A DNA stretch of 64,000 nucleotides from Treponema brennaborense (GCA_023666275.1 JAMPCJ010000005.1:62001-126000), one strand, 5' to 3'. Positions 36,370 through 45,548 are shown, counted from the stretch's first letter. The notes: generated by a model from the letters alone, not told the origin. Program-made: numbers and translations.

Positions 36370-36963
36370 TTAAAAATGATACCGAACACTTATGCCTGCG
36401 GTGGCAATATATCCGGTATAATTATTTTTTTCGTTTTTAAACCATTGCGGCAAAATGTACATTCCGCCGACAATACCGATCGACCAATCGGGCAGAAATC
36501 GAAAAAAGCAGCCGATTTCAGGATTGATAGTAAGTCCGAAGTACGTTTTTTCATTGTACATCTGAAAACTTCCGCCGATTCCGCACAGTATCGGAATTTC
36601 AAACTTCCCGAATTCAAGCTGAAGCAGCGGACGAAGCATTATCGGAACAAAATAATACACATTCGAACCGATTGTTTCCGAATAGGCAAAACTGAAGTCG
36701 CCGCCGAGCGCAAAAAAACTTGTCAGGAAACGATAGTATCCGAGCGTGCCCGAACCGCCGATAAACAAATGATCCAAATCCGGTTTTATGGGAAAATCGA
36801 CATCAAGTGTCATGCGGATAAATTGGTCGCCTTTTTGATTCATTTTATACACGAAATTTTCTTTGTTTTCCGCTTCCGGCGGATCTTCGCTTTCGGAATT
36901 ATCCGCGAATGTCGGCAGAAAACATATAAAAAGCGCGCAGCAAAGCGCACAAAATCGTTTCAT
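36370..36963 (-). CDS. Small predicted outer-membrane barrel protein
   Basis: A 197-residue exported protein with signal peptide MKRFCALCCALFICFLPTFA, a short acidic stretch, and then strands rich in Phe/Tyr/Gly (for example LFIGGSGTLGYYRFLTSF and FVPIMLRPLLQLEFG). It ends VRYHF, a C-terminal aromatic residue typical of BAM-assembled barrels. The start at 36963 has GGAGAAG about 8 nt upstream; an ATG seven codons earlier lies in front of that site. It precedes the lipoprotein gene by 20 nt on the same strand, so the pair may be one operon. Confidence 0.7.
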   Translation of the reverse strand: MKRFCALCCALFICFLPTFADNSESEDPPEAENKENFVYKMNQKGDQFIRMTLDVDFPIKPDLDHLFIGGSGTLGYYRFLTSFFALGGDFSFAYSETIGSNVYYFVPIMLRPLLQLEFGKFEIPILCGIGGSFQMYNEKTYFGLTINPEIGCFFRFLPDWSIGIVGGMYILPQWFKNEKNNYTGYIATAGISVRYHF

Positions 36964-37132
36964 TATTATCTTCTCCGTAATCAAAAAACAGTGCCGTATT
37001 TATATATGGAATAAAAAGCATCAAATCTGTATACTGTTATCATACAGCATTGTTATGTTTGCGTCCACAAGCACAAATTAAACAGCAAAAACGGCATTTG
37101 GTTACGGATAATCATGCCGCAGGAGGTTTTGC

Positions 37133-38023
37133 ATGAGCGCACATATTATTGACGGATTTCAGATTGCGTCGGATGTCCGTGCCCGCGTAGCACAGCAGAC
37201 TGCACAGCTCAAGCGGCAGGGCGTAAATCCGTGTCTTGCCGTTATTCTTGTCGGCGACAATCCGGCGAGTGTGTCCTATGTTTCCGGCAAACAAAAGGCG
37301 CTGGCGGAAACCGGCATGACAGATCGTTCCATAAAACTGCCGGAACAAACTTCCGAAGACGAGTTGCTGTCGCTGATTGCGTCGCTTAATGCCGATTCGT
37401 CGGTGCACGGCATTTTGGTACAGCTTCCGCTTCCGGCTCATATAAATGAAGATAAAATTATCTGCGCAATTGCGCCGGAAAAAGATGTGGACGGTTTTCA
37501 TCCGATGAACACCGGCAATATGCTCATCGGCAGAAAATCTTTTTTGCCCTGTACGCCGCACGGTGTTCTTGTACTGCTGAAAACAGCAGGAATACGCACG
37601 CAGGGAGCGCATGCGGTTATTGTCGGGCGCTCCAATATTGTCGGCAAGCCGCTCGCCGTGCTGCTGGCGCGGAAAGACGCAAATGCCACCGTAACGCTGT
37701 GCCACACCGGTACGCCGGATACTGCGGTTTTTACCCGCCAGGCTGATATTCTTATTGCCGCCGTAGGAAAACCGCACGTCATTACCGCGGACATGATAAA
37801 ACCGGGTGCGGCAGTCATAGACGTGGGCGTGAACCGCATTCCGGACAGCACGAAAAAAAGCGGATTCCGGCTTACCGGCGACGTTGATTTTGAAGCTGCC
37901 TGCGAAGTCGCATCTTATATTACGCCGGTGCCGCGCGGCGTCGGTCCTATGACGATAGCAATGCTCATGCAAAATACGCTGGAAGCGGCGGCGAATACGC
38001 TTGACGGAAATCTTCATGATTGA
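37133..38023 (+). CDS. folD: Methylene-THF dehydrogenase / methenyl-THF cyclohydrolase
   Basis: A 296-residue bifunctional enzyme of one-carbon metabolism. It has [13 protein letters not shown] with the catalytic lysine and tyrosine, [46 protein letters not shown] for the NADP-binding turn and [18 protein letters not shown] at the end, all as in FolD. AGGAGG lies 6 nt before the ATG. folE2 begins at its stop codon, and miaB follows, so the three genes form one transcript. A small dyad CTGTAT / ATACAG lies about 90 bp upstream, between this gene and the divergent barrel gene. Confidence 0.97.
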   Translation: MSAHIIDGFQIASDVRARVAQQTAQLKRQGVNPCLAVILVGDNPASVSYVSGKQKALAETGMTDRSIKLPEQTSEDELLSLIASLNADSSVHGILVQLPLPAHINEDKIICAIAPEKDVDGFHPMNTGNMLIGRKSFLPCTPHGVLVLLKTAGIRTQGAHAVIVGRSNIVGKPLAVLLARKDANATVTLCHTGTPDTAVFTRQADILIAAVGKPHVITADMIKPGAAVIDVGVNRIPDSTKKSGFRLTGDVDFEAACEVASYITPVPRGVGPMTIAMLMQNTLEAAANTLDGNLHD

Positions 38024-38024
38024 C

Positions 38025-38909
38025 ATGCAGAATCAGACGGATACCCGCGATGTGCCGCTGCAAAAAGCAGGCGTTCGGGGCTTGCGGTATCCGATTCGGG
38101 TGCTTGACCGCGCAAAAAAATTCCAAATGACAACGGCTACTGCGGATTTATTTGTGAATCTGCCGCGGCGCTATAAAGGCACGCACATGAGCCGCTTTAT
38201 TGAAATTTTTCATGCCTATCACGGCGATCTGTCTATGAAGCGTTTTCTTTCCATGCTGGAAGAAATCCGCACAAAACTTGACGCAGAGCAGGCATTCGGC
38301 ACGGTTTCGTTTCCGTTTTTCACGGAAAAAAAGGCGCCCGTATCGGGACAGTCGGGATTTATGGAATGCACATGCACGTATGACGGCGTTGTTTCCGCAC
38401 CGCACGAAAATGCTGCGCCGCATTCGCCTGAAGAAAACGCATCTCATGTCCGTTCGGAAAACAGCAAATTTTTTGTGTCGGTGGAAATCCCTGTTACCAC
38501 ACTGTGTCCGTGTTCAAAAGCCATCAGCGAAGCAGGTGCGCACAATCAGCGCGGCGTTGTCAAAGTAAAAGTGCGCAACACGTGTTTCTTTTGGATAGAA
38601 GATATTATCGCGCTTGTGGAATCGTGCGCATCATCGCCGGTGTATCCGCTGCTTAAGCGGGAAGACGAAAAATACGTTACGGAACATGCATACAATAATC
38701 CGCGTTTTGCGGAAGACATTGTGCGGGAAGTATATCTCGGCTTAAAAAAATTTCCGGAGCTGTTCGGTATTGAAAAACCGTTTATCTGGTTCAGCGTGGA
38801 AGCCGAAAATTTCGAAAGCATTCACACGCATAATGCGTACGCGTATGCCGAGTTCGACGGAAATGCCGCGGAGCGGACAGCGCACCGAATTGAAGATAAC
38901 GGAAAATAA
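38025..38909 (+). CDS. folE2: GTP cyclohydrolase FolE2 (type IB)
   Basis: A 294-residue enzyme of the FolE2 family, which opens GTP to dihydroneopterin triphosphate, the first step of folate or of queuosine synthesis. Family blocks are GVRGLRYPIRVLDRAKKFQ, LPRRYKGTHMSRFIE, VTTLCPCSKAISEAGAHNQRG with the metal-binding cysteine, and NFESIHTHNAYAY. ATG 38016 and ATG 38025 are both possible; the first overlaps the folD stop. There is a poorly conserved acidic insert (ENAAPHSPEENASHVRSE) in the middle. FolE2 is used by bacteria that must work with low zinc in place of FolE. It is co-transcribed with folD and miaB. Confidence 0.94.
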   Translation: MQNQTDTRDVPLQKAGVRGLRYPIRVLDRAKKFQMTTATADLFVNLPRRYKGTHMSRFIEIFHAYHGDLSMKRFLSMLEEIRTKLDAEQAFGTVSFPFFTEKKAPVSGQSGFMECTCTYDGVVSAPHENAAPHSPEENASHVRSENSKFFVSVEIPVTTLCPCSKAISEAGAHNQRGVVKVKVRNTCFFWIEDIIALVESCASSPVYPLLKREDEKYVTEHAYNNPRFAEDIVREVYLGLKKFPELFGIEKPFIWFSVEAENFESIHTHNAYAYAEFDGNAAERTAHRIEDNGK

Positions 38910-38914
38910 ATACA

Positions 38915-40240
38915 ATGACTTATTTTTTTGAAACATACGGCTGCCAAATGAACAAAGCGGAATCGGCGTCTGCGGAACAGCTGCTTATTTCCCGCGGATG
39001 GCAGAGGGCGGAATCGGCGGAAACAGCGGATCTTGTCATCATAAATACATGTTCCGTCCGCGCCACGGCAGAGAACCGTATTTTCGGCAGGCTCGGCTGG
39101 TATGCCGCGCTGAAAAAGAAACGCGCTGAAAATCCGTTTACGCTTGCGGTTATGGGCTGCCTGGCTGAACGAATGCGCAATGAATTGAAAGAACGCTATC
39201 CGATTGTCGATTATGCTGTCGGTATTTTTCGGGAAAGCAGACTTGCCGAAATAGCCGCCGCCTGCGAACATAATACGCTTGTATCGGACGGGCAGGAAAA
39301 ACCGGCATACAGTTTTGCGGCACTGTCGTATGAGCAGGGCGCATTCAAATCTTTTGTGCCGATAATGCACGGATGCAATAATTTCTGCACGTACTGCATC
39401 GTGCCGTACCTGCGCGGAAGAGAAATTTCGCGCGATCCGGCGGCAATTCTTGCGGAATTGGATCAGCTTTCTTCCCGCGGCGTCCGCGAAATTACGCTTT
39501 TGGGGCAGAATGTCAATTCCTACCGCTGGACGCAGAACGGACGCGCCGTCGATTTTCCCGAATTGATGCGGATGATTGCGCGCCATTTACGGGAAACTGC
39601 TTCAAGCATCGGCTGGGTGCGCTTTATGTCGAGCCATCCCAAAGATCTTTCCGATGAACTTATCGAAGTAATCGGCAAAGAACGGGTTTTCTGCCGGCAT
39701 ATACATTTGCCGGTGCAGCACGGCGCAACTTCCGTGCTTGAGCGCATGAACCGCGGCTACACGCGCGATCGGTATCTGGACTTGGTTTCGCGCATTAGGA
39801 GCGGAATCGGCGATGTGTCGCTTTCGACGGATATATTGATAGGTTTCCCCGGAGAAACGGAAGACGAATTCGAGCAGACAATGTCGCTGATGTCGGAAAT
39901 CCGCTATGAAGCGGCGTATATGTATTATTATAATCCGCGGGAAAACACGCCTGCGGCAAGCTATCCGCAGCAAATTCCTATGGAAATAAAAAAAGAACGC
40001 CTTGCACGCATCATCGCGCTGCAGCTTGAAATAACGCAGTCCGAAATGAAACGGCGGCTCGGCAAAACAGTGCGCGTGCTTGCGGAAAGTGTTTCCCGCG
40101 ATGACAGCAGGGAGCTGCTCGGCAGAACCGAACGAGACGAACGCGTTGTGTTTGCCGCGGAAGAAAAACTCATCGGTACATTTGCCGAAGTGTCGCTCGA
40201 CAGTTTATCCGGAAACACGTTCAGAGCGGCGCTTCGTTAG
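38915..40240 (+). CDS. miaB: tRNA-2-methylthio-N6-dimethylallyladenosine synthase MiaB
   Basis: A 441-residue radical-SAM methylthiotransferase that modifies A37 in tRNAs reading U-starting codons. The N-terminal domain has the three cysteines of the auxiliary cluster (FFETYGCQMNKAES; NTCSVRATAENR; MGCLAER). The radical SAM motif CNNFCTYCIVPYLRGRE carries the CxxxCxxC. A TRAM domain occupies the last ~65 residues. It starts 6 nt after the folE2 stop, with no clear Shine-Dalgarno, so translation is probably coupled. Confidence 0.95.
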   Translation: MTYFFETYGCQMNKAESASAEQLLISRGWQRAESAETADLVIINTCSVRATAENRIFGRLGWYAALKKKRAENPFTLAVMGCLAERMRNELKERYPIVDYAVGIFRESRLAEIAAACEHNTLVSDGQEKPAYSFAALSYEQGAFKSFVPIMHGCNNFCTYCIVPYLRGREISRDPAAILAELDQLSSRGVREITLLGQNVNSYRWTQNGRAVDFPELMRMIARHLRETASSIGWVRFMSSHPKDLSDELIEVIGKERVFCRHIHLPVQHGATSVLERMNRGYTRDRYLDLVSRIRSGIGDVSLSTDILIGFPGETEDEFEQTMSLMSEIRYEAAYMYYYNPRENTPAASYPQQIPMEIKKERLARIIALQLEITQSEMKRRLGKTVRVLAESVSRDDSRELLGRTERDERVVFAAEEKLIGTFAEVSLDSLSGNTFRAALR

Positions 40241-40257
40241 AATTCCGGACGCCGCCG

Positions 40258-41655
40258 TCATATCAGTTTGCGCTGCTTCCATTTGCCGCCGCGGAAACGT
40301 CCGCAGAACAGTATCGAACGGAACAGCCAGTCTATTACCATGGACCACCACACGCCGAGCGCGCCGAGATTCGTTACTGCGGCAAATACATAACTCATGC
40401 CGACGCGCATACTCCACATTGAAATCATTGAAACAATCATTGTGTATTTTGCGTCATTCGATGCGCGCAGTGCGGCAGGCAGCGTGAATGAACACGGCCA
40501 TATCGCCATGGCGCATAAACCGTGAACCATCAGCATTTTGTAGCCGAGCCGCGTTGCTTCTTCGGAAAGTCCGTATGTGCCGAGCAGCAGTTTTGAGCAA
40601 AGCAGGAGCGGAATATTCAGTACTGCCATTGAAAGATATGCCGCAGCCATCAATTTTTTTGTGTAATATACCGCTTCGTCATAGCGGGAAGCGCCGACGC
40701 ACTGTCCGACCACTGTCAGCATGGCAAGCCCGATAGAAGACGCCGGCAGTACTTCGAAAGAAGCAAATGTGTTCGCGGCGGCGTTCGCGGCAATCGCACT
40801 GGTACCGAATGATGCGGTGAGTGACATAACGAGCAGTTTTCCTATTTGAAACATGCTGTTTTCAAGACCGTTCGGAATGCCGATTTTCAAGATTCGCTTT
40901 ACGAGCGGCATATCCAATTCCACTTTGTGCAGTCCTGCAATTGAAATAATCTGTGCATCGGCACGGGGCGCCGCTGCGGCAGAGTGGCTTCTGTTTGACG
41001 TATTTTTTCCGCGGAGCAGCACGAGCAGCACAACAGCTGCGGCGGTACGGGCGGCGAATGTCGGAATAGCAACACCCGCAACGCCGAAGTGAAGCACATA
41101 CAGCATGAGCGCATTGCCGCCGATATTTATTACGTTGACAAGCAGCGCCGTAAGCATGGATATTTTTGAATTGCGCTGGGAACGAAACAGTGCCGCGCAT
41201 GCATTATACAGTCCTACGGAAGGCAGTCCCGCAAGCATATACAAAAAATATTCGCGAGCATTTGCCATGACATCCGCTTCTATATTTCCGAATATGCCTT
41301 TGAGCACGGCTGTATGCAGCGGAAAACCAGCGCACATCAGAAAAACGGCAATCCCGATGACAACATAAATGAGCTGGCGCGCCGTTTTGGATGCCATTTT
41401 TTGATCGCCCTTGCCGAGATACTGCGCGCACACCACCGTTCCGCCGGTAGCCAGCGCCGCAAACACTTGATTGAGCAGCACGAAAATCGCGTCTACGAGA
41501 GAAACGCCGGAAACTGCCGCTTCTCCGAGCGATCCGACCATGATAATATCGGCAATGCCTAACGTAATAGCCAAAAATTGTTCCACAACAAGCGGCCATA
41601 TAAGCTGCCACAAATCTCTGCCAGAGAACATCCGTTTTTGCATATCAATTTCCAT
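40258..41655 (-). CDS. MATE-family efflux transporter (second copy)
   Basis: A 465-residue twelve-helix membrane protein. It begins SGRDLWQLIWPLVVEQFLAI and has GIADIIMVGSLGEAAVSG in the first helix pair, GGTVVCAQYLGKGDQKMASK, and the second-half repeat FEVLPASSIGLAMLTVVGQCVGASR, as in NorM/DinF-like pumps. The substrate is unknown. The start is ATG 41655 or ATG 41643. A CATACT-like box ends 7 nt before the first and no Shine-Dalgarno is seen, so it may join the leaderless class, though its -35 is poor. It converges on miaB with only 17 bp between stops. Confidence 0.92.
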   Translation of the reverse strand: MEIDMQKRMFSGRDLWQLIWPLVVEQFLAITLGIADIIMVGSLGEAAVSGVSLVDAIFVLLNQVFAALATGGTVVCAQYLGKGDQKMASKTARQLIYVVIGIAVFLMCAGFPLHTAVLKGIFGNIEADVMANAREYFLYMLAGLPSVGLYNACAALFRSQRNSKISMLTALLVNVINIGGNALMLYVLHFGVAGVAIPTFAARTAAAVVLLVLLRGKNTSNRSHSAAAAPRADAQIISIAGLHKVELDMPLVKRILKIGIPNGLENSMFQIGKLLVMSLTASFGTSAIAANAAANTFASFEVLPASSIGLAMLTVVGQCVGASRYDEAVYYTKKLMAAAYLSMAVLNIPLLLCSKLLLGTYGLSEEATRLGYKMLMVHGLCAMAIWPCSFTLPAALRASNDAKYTMIVSMISMWSMRVGMSYVFAAVTNLGALGVWWSMVIDWLFRSILFCGRFRGGKWKQRKLI

Positions 41656-41871
41656 AAAATAAAGTATGGAAATTTTTGCTGTCTGCGTCTATGCATTTTT
41701 TGATGTTTTTATGAAAAAAATGCATATTTCGGCATTCGTAAACATGTTTCGGATAACAAAATTGCTGCGGCATGCGGTATAATCGATTTATAATTTGCTG
41801 TCAAAGGAAAAACGCGGAAAAAAGAATGCTCGGCGGAGAACAGCGGCTTTATGCAGTTTGCAGAAATGTAA

Positions 41872-41944
41872 TGGAGTATACCGGACTTGAACCGGTCACC
41901 TATTGATTGCGAACCAATCGCTCTACCAGATGAGCTAATACCCC
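41872..41944 (-). tRNA. tRNA-Ala (anticodon CGC)
   Basis: A 73-nt cloverleaf on the minus strand with acceptor GGGGTAT / ATACTCC, which includes the G3-U70 wobble that identifies alanine tRNAs. The anticodon loop is TTCGCAA and the T-arm ACCGGTTCAAGTCCGGT. The discriminator is A. CCA is not encoded. Confidence 0.97.
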
Positions 41945-41964
41945 GTGCTAATAAATACCGTTTC

Positions 41965-41993
41965 AGTATATATCTTTTTTATAAGCGTGTCAA
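41965..41993 (-). promoter_or_regulatory. tRNA-Ala promoter
   Basis: On the minus strand, TTGACA (41993-41988), 17 bp and TATACT (41970-41965), a near-consensus promoter about 21 bp before the tRNA. Confidence 0.8.
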
Positions 41994-42025
41994 TTGTTGT
42001 CTGCATTTCGTGATAATGCCGATAA

Positions 42026-42054
42026 TTGACAAGAATATTTGAAATTCGGATAAT
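42026..42054 (+). promoter_or_regulatory. tRNA-Gly promoter
   Basis: TTGACA (42026-42031), 17 bp and GATAAT (42049-42054). The predicted transcript starts about 3 nt before the mature tRNA 5' end, leaving almost no leader for RNase P. Confidence 0.8.
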
Positions 42055-42063
42055 AAACGAAAT

Positions 42064-42135
42064 GCGGATGTCGTATAACGGCTATTACAGGCGCTTCCCA
42101 AGCCTCAGACGGGGGTTCGACTCCCCTCATCCGCT
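42064..42135 (+). tRNA. tRNA-Gly (anticodon CCC)
   Basis: Acceptor GCGGATG / CATCCGC is perfect, the T-arm is GGGGG TTCGACT CCCCT, and the loop TTCCCAA gives anticodon CCC. The anticodon stem GGCGC / GCCTC has a C-C mismatch at 29-41 and a wobble at 28-42. Discriminator T; CCA not encoded. Confidence 0.9.
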
Positions 42136-42223
42136 GAAAAACTGTACCTTTCTTTATGCGTCATCCGCATCGAAATAGAATTCATTCTGCCCGAACGGGC
42201 GCTGTTCAGGCAGCCGCATTTCC

Positions 42224-42272
42224 CCGATAAAAACGAATCATTTGAAGTTCCGAAACAATCCGTTTTTATCGG
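42224..42272. repeat. 12-bp inverted repeat after tctA
   Basis: CCGATAAAAACG (42224-42235) and CGTTTTTATCGG (42261-42272) are perfect inverse copies around a 25-nt loop, 16 bp past the tctA stop. It probably folds at the 3' end of the tct transcript; there is no classical T-tail beyond the T-run within the stem. Confidence 0.6.
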
Positions 42273-42288
42273 ATACCATTTGCCGAAA

Positions 42289-43800
42289 TTATTCGGCGCT
42301 ATTGCTTTGCTGTTTTGCCAGCTGCCGTTTTACGATTTTCCGCTGATTTATGATTGAAGACACAAGCGATCCGACGGCAAGCAATATCAGAATCAGACAA
42401 ATCGGTCTGGTAAAAAGCATATAGAACCTCCCGTCCGCAATCTGCATGAAGCGGCGCAGATTGCTTTCCGACATGGGACCGAGAATAAGCGCAAGCAGTA
42501 TCGGCGACAGCGGAAATTCGTATTTCTGGAACAAATATCCGAGCAGCCCGAAAACAATGGCAAGTCCGACGTCGAAAATATTGCCGTTAATGGCATAAGC
42601 GCCGACAAGCGAAAGCACCAAAATACTCGGCAGCAGTACTTTTCTTTCGATAGTAATAATTTTCGAAAAAAATCTGATGCCGCACATGCCGACAATGAGC
42701 ATTGCGAAATTGGCGAGAATCAGCGCGGCAAAAACACTGTATACCGTGGAAAGATGATCCACGTACATCATCGGCCCCGGCTGGATTCCTTTCATGATGA
42801 AGGCGCCGAGCAGTACGGCGGTATTCGAGTCGCCGGGAACGCCTAATGACAAAAGCGGTATCATTGCGCCGCCCGAACAGCCGTTGTTCGCGGATTCCGC
42901 CGCGGCGATGCCTTCCGGAATGCCGCTTCCGAAGTCTTCCGGATGTTTTGAGGAACGCTTTGCTTCGCTGTAAGAAACAAATGCCGCAATATCTCCGCCG
43001 GCGCCCGGTATGGCTCCGATAAACGTGCCGATAACGCCGCCGGTTGCGACATTCCTGATGATTTTCTTAAAATCGCTCCAGGAAGGCAGAATGCCGTTGA
43101 TTTTTGCATCGACCGGACTTGAAGTAAGGATTTTTTCAATGCCGCCGAAAACTTCGGACAGCGCAAACAAACCGATCAGTGCCGGAATAAAAGGAATTCC
43201 GTCATACAATCCGCGTAATTTAAAGAAGCGCAGATATGCGCAGGTTTTATCCATTCCGACGGTAGAAATAAGGAGCCCGAAAAGCGCCATAATCAAGCCT
43301 TTGGTAACGGATTTTCCCGATATTGACACAATTACCGACAACCCGAACAGCGCAAGCGTAAAAAATTCTCCCGGACCGAATTTCAGCGCCATTTTCGACA
43401 CAAACGGCGACAAAAACGTCATGATCAGCGCGCCGATAATTCCGCCCGTAAAAGACGAAATCATCGCGATGGAAAGCGCACGTCCGGCTTCGCCTTTCTG
43501 CGCCATCGGATAACCGTCCAGCACCGTTGCCGCAGCTGCCGGCGTTCCCGGCGTATGGATCAAAATCGCGGCAATCGAACCGCCGTACATGCCGCCGCAA
43601 AAAATACCGAGAAGCATGCCGACGCTGGGCAGCAAATCCATTCCGTAAGTAAACGGAATGAGCAGAGCAATTCCCATCGTTGCCGTAAGTCCCGGAATTG
43701 CGCCGAGCACTACGCCGCCGAGCGCTCCGATAAAAATCATTAACAGAGTATGCGGCGTTAAAACATTCAAATAACTTGAAAACAGCAAACCAAAATCCAT
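42289..43800 (-). CDS. tctA: Tripartite tricarboxylate transporter, large permease TctA
   Basis: A 503-residue protein with about twelve membrane helices. It has the TctA hallmark GGVVLGAIPGLTATMGIALLIP near the N-terminus and GAIPGAGGDIAAFVSYSEAKR in the second half, matching the two related substrate-site repeats, plus NNGCSGGAMIPLLSLGVPGD. It takes up a carboxylate delivered by the binding protein TctC using an ion gradient. It follows tctB by 21 bp with a GAGGAG-like site, so tctBA form one unit. The substrate is not defined by sequence. Confidence 0.94.
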   Translation of the reverse strand: MDFGLLFSSYLNVLTPHTLLMIFIGALGGVVLGAIPGLTATMGIALLIPFTYGMDLLPSVGMLLGIFCGGMYGGSIAAILIHTPGTPAAAATVLDGYPMAQKGEAGRALSIAMISSFTGGIIGALIMTFLSPFVSKMALKFGPGEFFTLALFGLSVIVSISGKSVTKGLIMALFGLLISTVGMDKTCAYLRFFKLRGLYDGIPFIPALIGLFALSEVFGGIEKILTSSPVDAKINGILPSWSDFKKIIRNVATGGVIGTFIGAIPGAGGDIAAFVSYSEAKRSSKHPEDFGSGIPEGIAAAESANNGCSGGAMIPLLSLGVPGDSNTAVLLGAFIMKGIQPGPMMYVDHLSTVYSVFAALILANFAMLIVGMCGIRFFSKIITIERKVLLPSILVLSLVGAYAINGNIFDVGLAIVFGLLGYLFQKYEFPLSPILLALILGPMSESNLRRFMQIADGRFYMLFTRPICLILILLAVGSLVSSIINQRKIVKRQLAKQQSNSAE

Positions 43801-43821
43801 TTTATTTCTCCTCTGTTAAAA

Positions 43822-44286
43822 CTAAAACCATGCTTCCATAAAGCCGAGCGGCATTTCAATGCCGAGCAGCAGTTTGAATAGGAAGAAAATCGCAAGCGTG
43901 GCGCACACGGAAATTACGGACATTTTCGAATACGAGCGCATTCCAAGCAGAAACTGAATTGCGAATAAAATAAGCGGAGTGGCAAGAATAAATCCTATGA
44001 CATTCCAAAGCGCAACATATATGCAGATTGCGGCAGTGGCTGTCAGCATTCTGCGGATTCCCGCGTCTTTCGGACTTAACGTAGGAGACGGTTCGGTTGA
44101 TTTGCTTTTTATATTTTGGATAAGCAGCACAAGGCAGCAAATAAACAATCCGACTGATAAATAGCGGGGAAAAAATTCGGGACCGACAGGAACATTTTTA
44201 AATTGCTTAAATGTAAATGTTACGATAAATGCATAGCCGGAAAATATCATTCCGACGATTGCTGCAATAATATTTGCTTTTTTCAA
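43822..44286 (-). CDS. tctB: Tripartite tricarboxylate transporter, small permease TctB
   Basis: A 154-residue protein with four hydrophobic helices in the TctB pattern: IIAAIVGMIFSGYAFIVTF at the start, GPEFFPRYLSVGLFICCLVLL, then IGFILATPLILFAIQFLLG and a last helix LAIFFLFKLLLGIEMPLG. It pairs with TctA in the membrane. Weakly conserved, as is usual for the family. It lies between tctC and tctA, downstream of an internal terminator. Confidence 0.88.
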   Translation of the reverse strand: MKKANIIAAIVGMIFSGYAFIVTFTFKQFKNVPVGPEFFPRYLSVGLFICCLVLLIQNIKSKSTEPSPTLSPKDAGIRRMLTATAAICIYVALWNVIGFILATPLILFAIQFLLGMRSYSKMSVISVCATLAIFFLFKLLLGIEMPLGFMEAWF

Positions 44287-44388
44287 AACGTTTCTCCCGT
44301 AAAAAAATCGATGCGTCTGTAATTGCGAAATACGCTGACTGCGTACAAAACGGATAAATTCAGACTGTAAAATTAAGTTTTGCCCTAT

Positions 44389-44429
44389 AAAAAAGCGGGC
44401 GTTTCCCGTACCGGATATAACGCCCGCTT
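44389..44429 (-). terminator. Internal terminator between tctC and tctB
   Basis: On the minus strand, AAGCGGGCGTT and AACGCCCGCTT form an 11-bp stem (44429-44419 with 44403-44393) followed by a T-run. It comes after tctC, upstream of tctB, so it should reduce tctBA relative to tctC. Confidence 0.85.
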
Positions 44430-44450
44430 GAAATATCTTTTTTCTGCTTC

Positions 44451-45425
44451 CTAGTTGTCAAGAAGATGCGTTTCAAGAAGCGTTTTGGTAACAGATTCGT
44501 AATTGTCCTTCAGGAATGCGGCGAATTCTTCCGGCGCCTGATATGCAAGATTCAAATTAAGTTTTTCCGCAGTTGCTTTGAAATCGGGATCGTCCATGGC
44601 TTTTGTAAAAGCGTCAAGAATAACTGCTTTTACTGCGGGATCCACGCCTTTCGGGAGCGCCATTCCTCGCCAGGTGAAATACGCGATGTCAAAACCCTGT
44701 TCCTTGAATGTGGGGATATCGGGATATGCCTTGCTGCGGCGTTCATCCATGATGCCGAGCACTTTTACGTTGCCCGCATCAAGCTGCGATTTTACTTCCG
44801 CAAGAGAAACGGACACGGCATCGATATGACCGCCGGCGAGTGCCGTAACAGCGCCTGCCGCGCCTTCGAATGCGATATGCTTTACTTCTATTCCGGTTTC
44901 GTTTGCCAGAAGTCCCGCGCCGATATGCCATACGGAGCCCGGCGCGCTGTTGCCGATAGAAAGTTTTCCCGGATTCGCTTTTGCGTATTCGACAAAGTCC
45001 GCAACCGTATTATACGGAGCGTCGGCTTTTACCGTCAAAGTAGCGGCATCCGCATTGACGCGGATAAGCGGATCGTAATCCTGATACGTAAAATCAATCA
45101 ATCCCTGCTGCGGGAGCGAATTCAGCTCAAACGTAATCATGCCGATTGTGTATCCGTCCGGCTTTGCGTCTTTTATAGCGGCATGACCGATTGCGCCGCC
45201 GCCGCCGGTTTTGTTTTCGACAGTCATTGTAACGCCGAGATTTTTTTCCGCTGCGGAAACAACAGCCCGCAGGATAGCATCAGTACCGCCGCCGGCAGCC
45301 CAGGGACAAATAACGGTTATGTTCTTTGTCGGGAAATCAGCTTTATTCGCTTTTTTGGTGCATCCCGCAAAAACCGCAAGCACAGCGAAAACCGCGGCAA
45401 CAGAAACTATCATCTTACGTTTCAT
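44451..45425 (-). CDS. tctC: Tripartite tricarboxylate transporter binding protein TctC (lipoprotein)
   Basis: A 324-residue carboxylate-binding protein of the Bug/TctC family. The signal ends VFAGC (lipid cysteine near residue 22). The mature part has VICPWAAGGGTDAILRAV and KTGGGGAIGHAAI, the two loops that hold the substrate carboxylates, and KPDGYTIGMIT. The start at 45425 has GAGGAGG about 9 nt upstream. Upstream lie a TATACT box and a dyad AATAAAAT...ATTTTATT. It is the first gene of the tct unit and is separated from tctB by a terminator, as expected when binding protein is needed in excess. Confidence 0.94.
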   Translation of the reverse strand: MKRKMIVSVAAVFAVLAVFAGCTKKANKADFPTKNITVICPWAAGGGTDAILRAVVSAAEKNLGVTMTVENKTGGGGAIGHAAIKDAKPDGYTIGMITFELNSLPQQGLIDFTYQDYDPLIRVNADAATLTVKADAPYNTVADFVEYAKANPGKLSIGNSAPGSVWHIGAGLLANETGIEVKHIAFEGAAGAVTALAGGHIDAVSVSLAEVKSQLDAGNVKVLGIMDERRSKAYPDIPTFKEQGFDIAYFTWRGMALPKGVDPAVKAVILDAFTKAMDDPDFKATAEKLNLNLAYQAPEEFAAFLKDNYESVTKTLLETHLLDN

Positions 45426-45444
45426 GAAATTCCTCCTCAAATGT

Positions 45445-45468
45445 ATTCAGTTGTTACCGAAACTGAAT
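45445..45468 (-). promoter_or_regulatory. Stem-loop in the tctC leader
   Basis: ATTCAGTT and AACTGAAT form an 8-bp stem with an 8-nt loop, ending 19 bases before the tctC start codon. No T-run follows. Confidence 0.5.
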
Positions 45469-45487
45469 GACTCGTAATTATTTAAAT

Positions 45488-45548
45488 AGTATAGGGCGTA
45501 TTTTTTGTGCATACACTAATAAAATATTGCTAAATATAGCATTTTATT
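45488..45548 (-). promoter_or_regulatory. tctC promoter with upstream dyad
   Basis: A minus-strand TATACT (45493-45488) has a poor -35 (GTGTAT). Just upstream is a bulged dyad: AATAAAAT and GCTA on one side, TAGC and ATTTTATT on the other (45518-45548), placed where an activator would bind. Confidence 0.4.

Noticed and set aside
44466-45470. 334-codon ORF opposite tctC
   Set aside because: Phe/Arg-rich shadow; tctC has a signal peptide, lipobox and Shine-Dalgarno.
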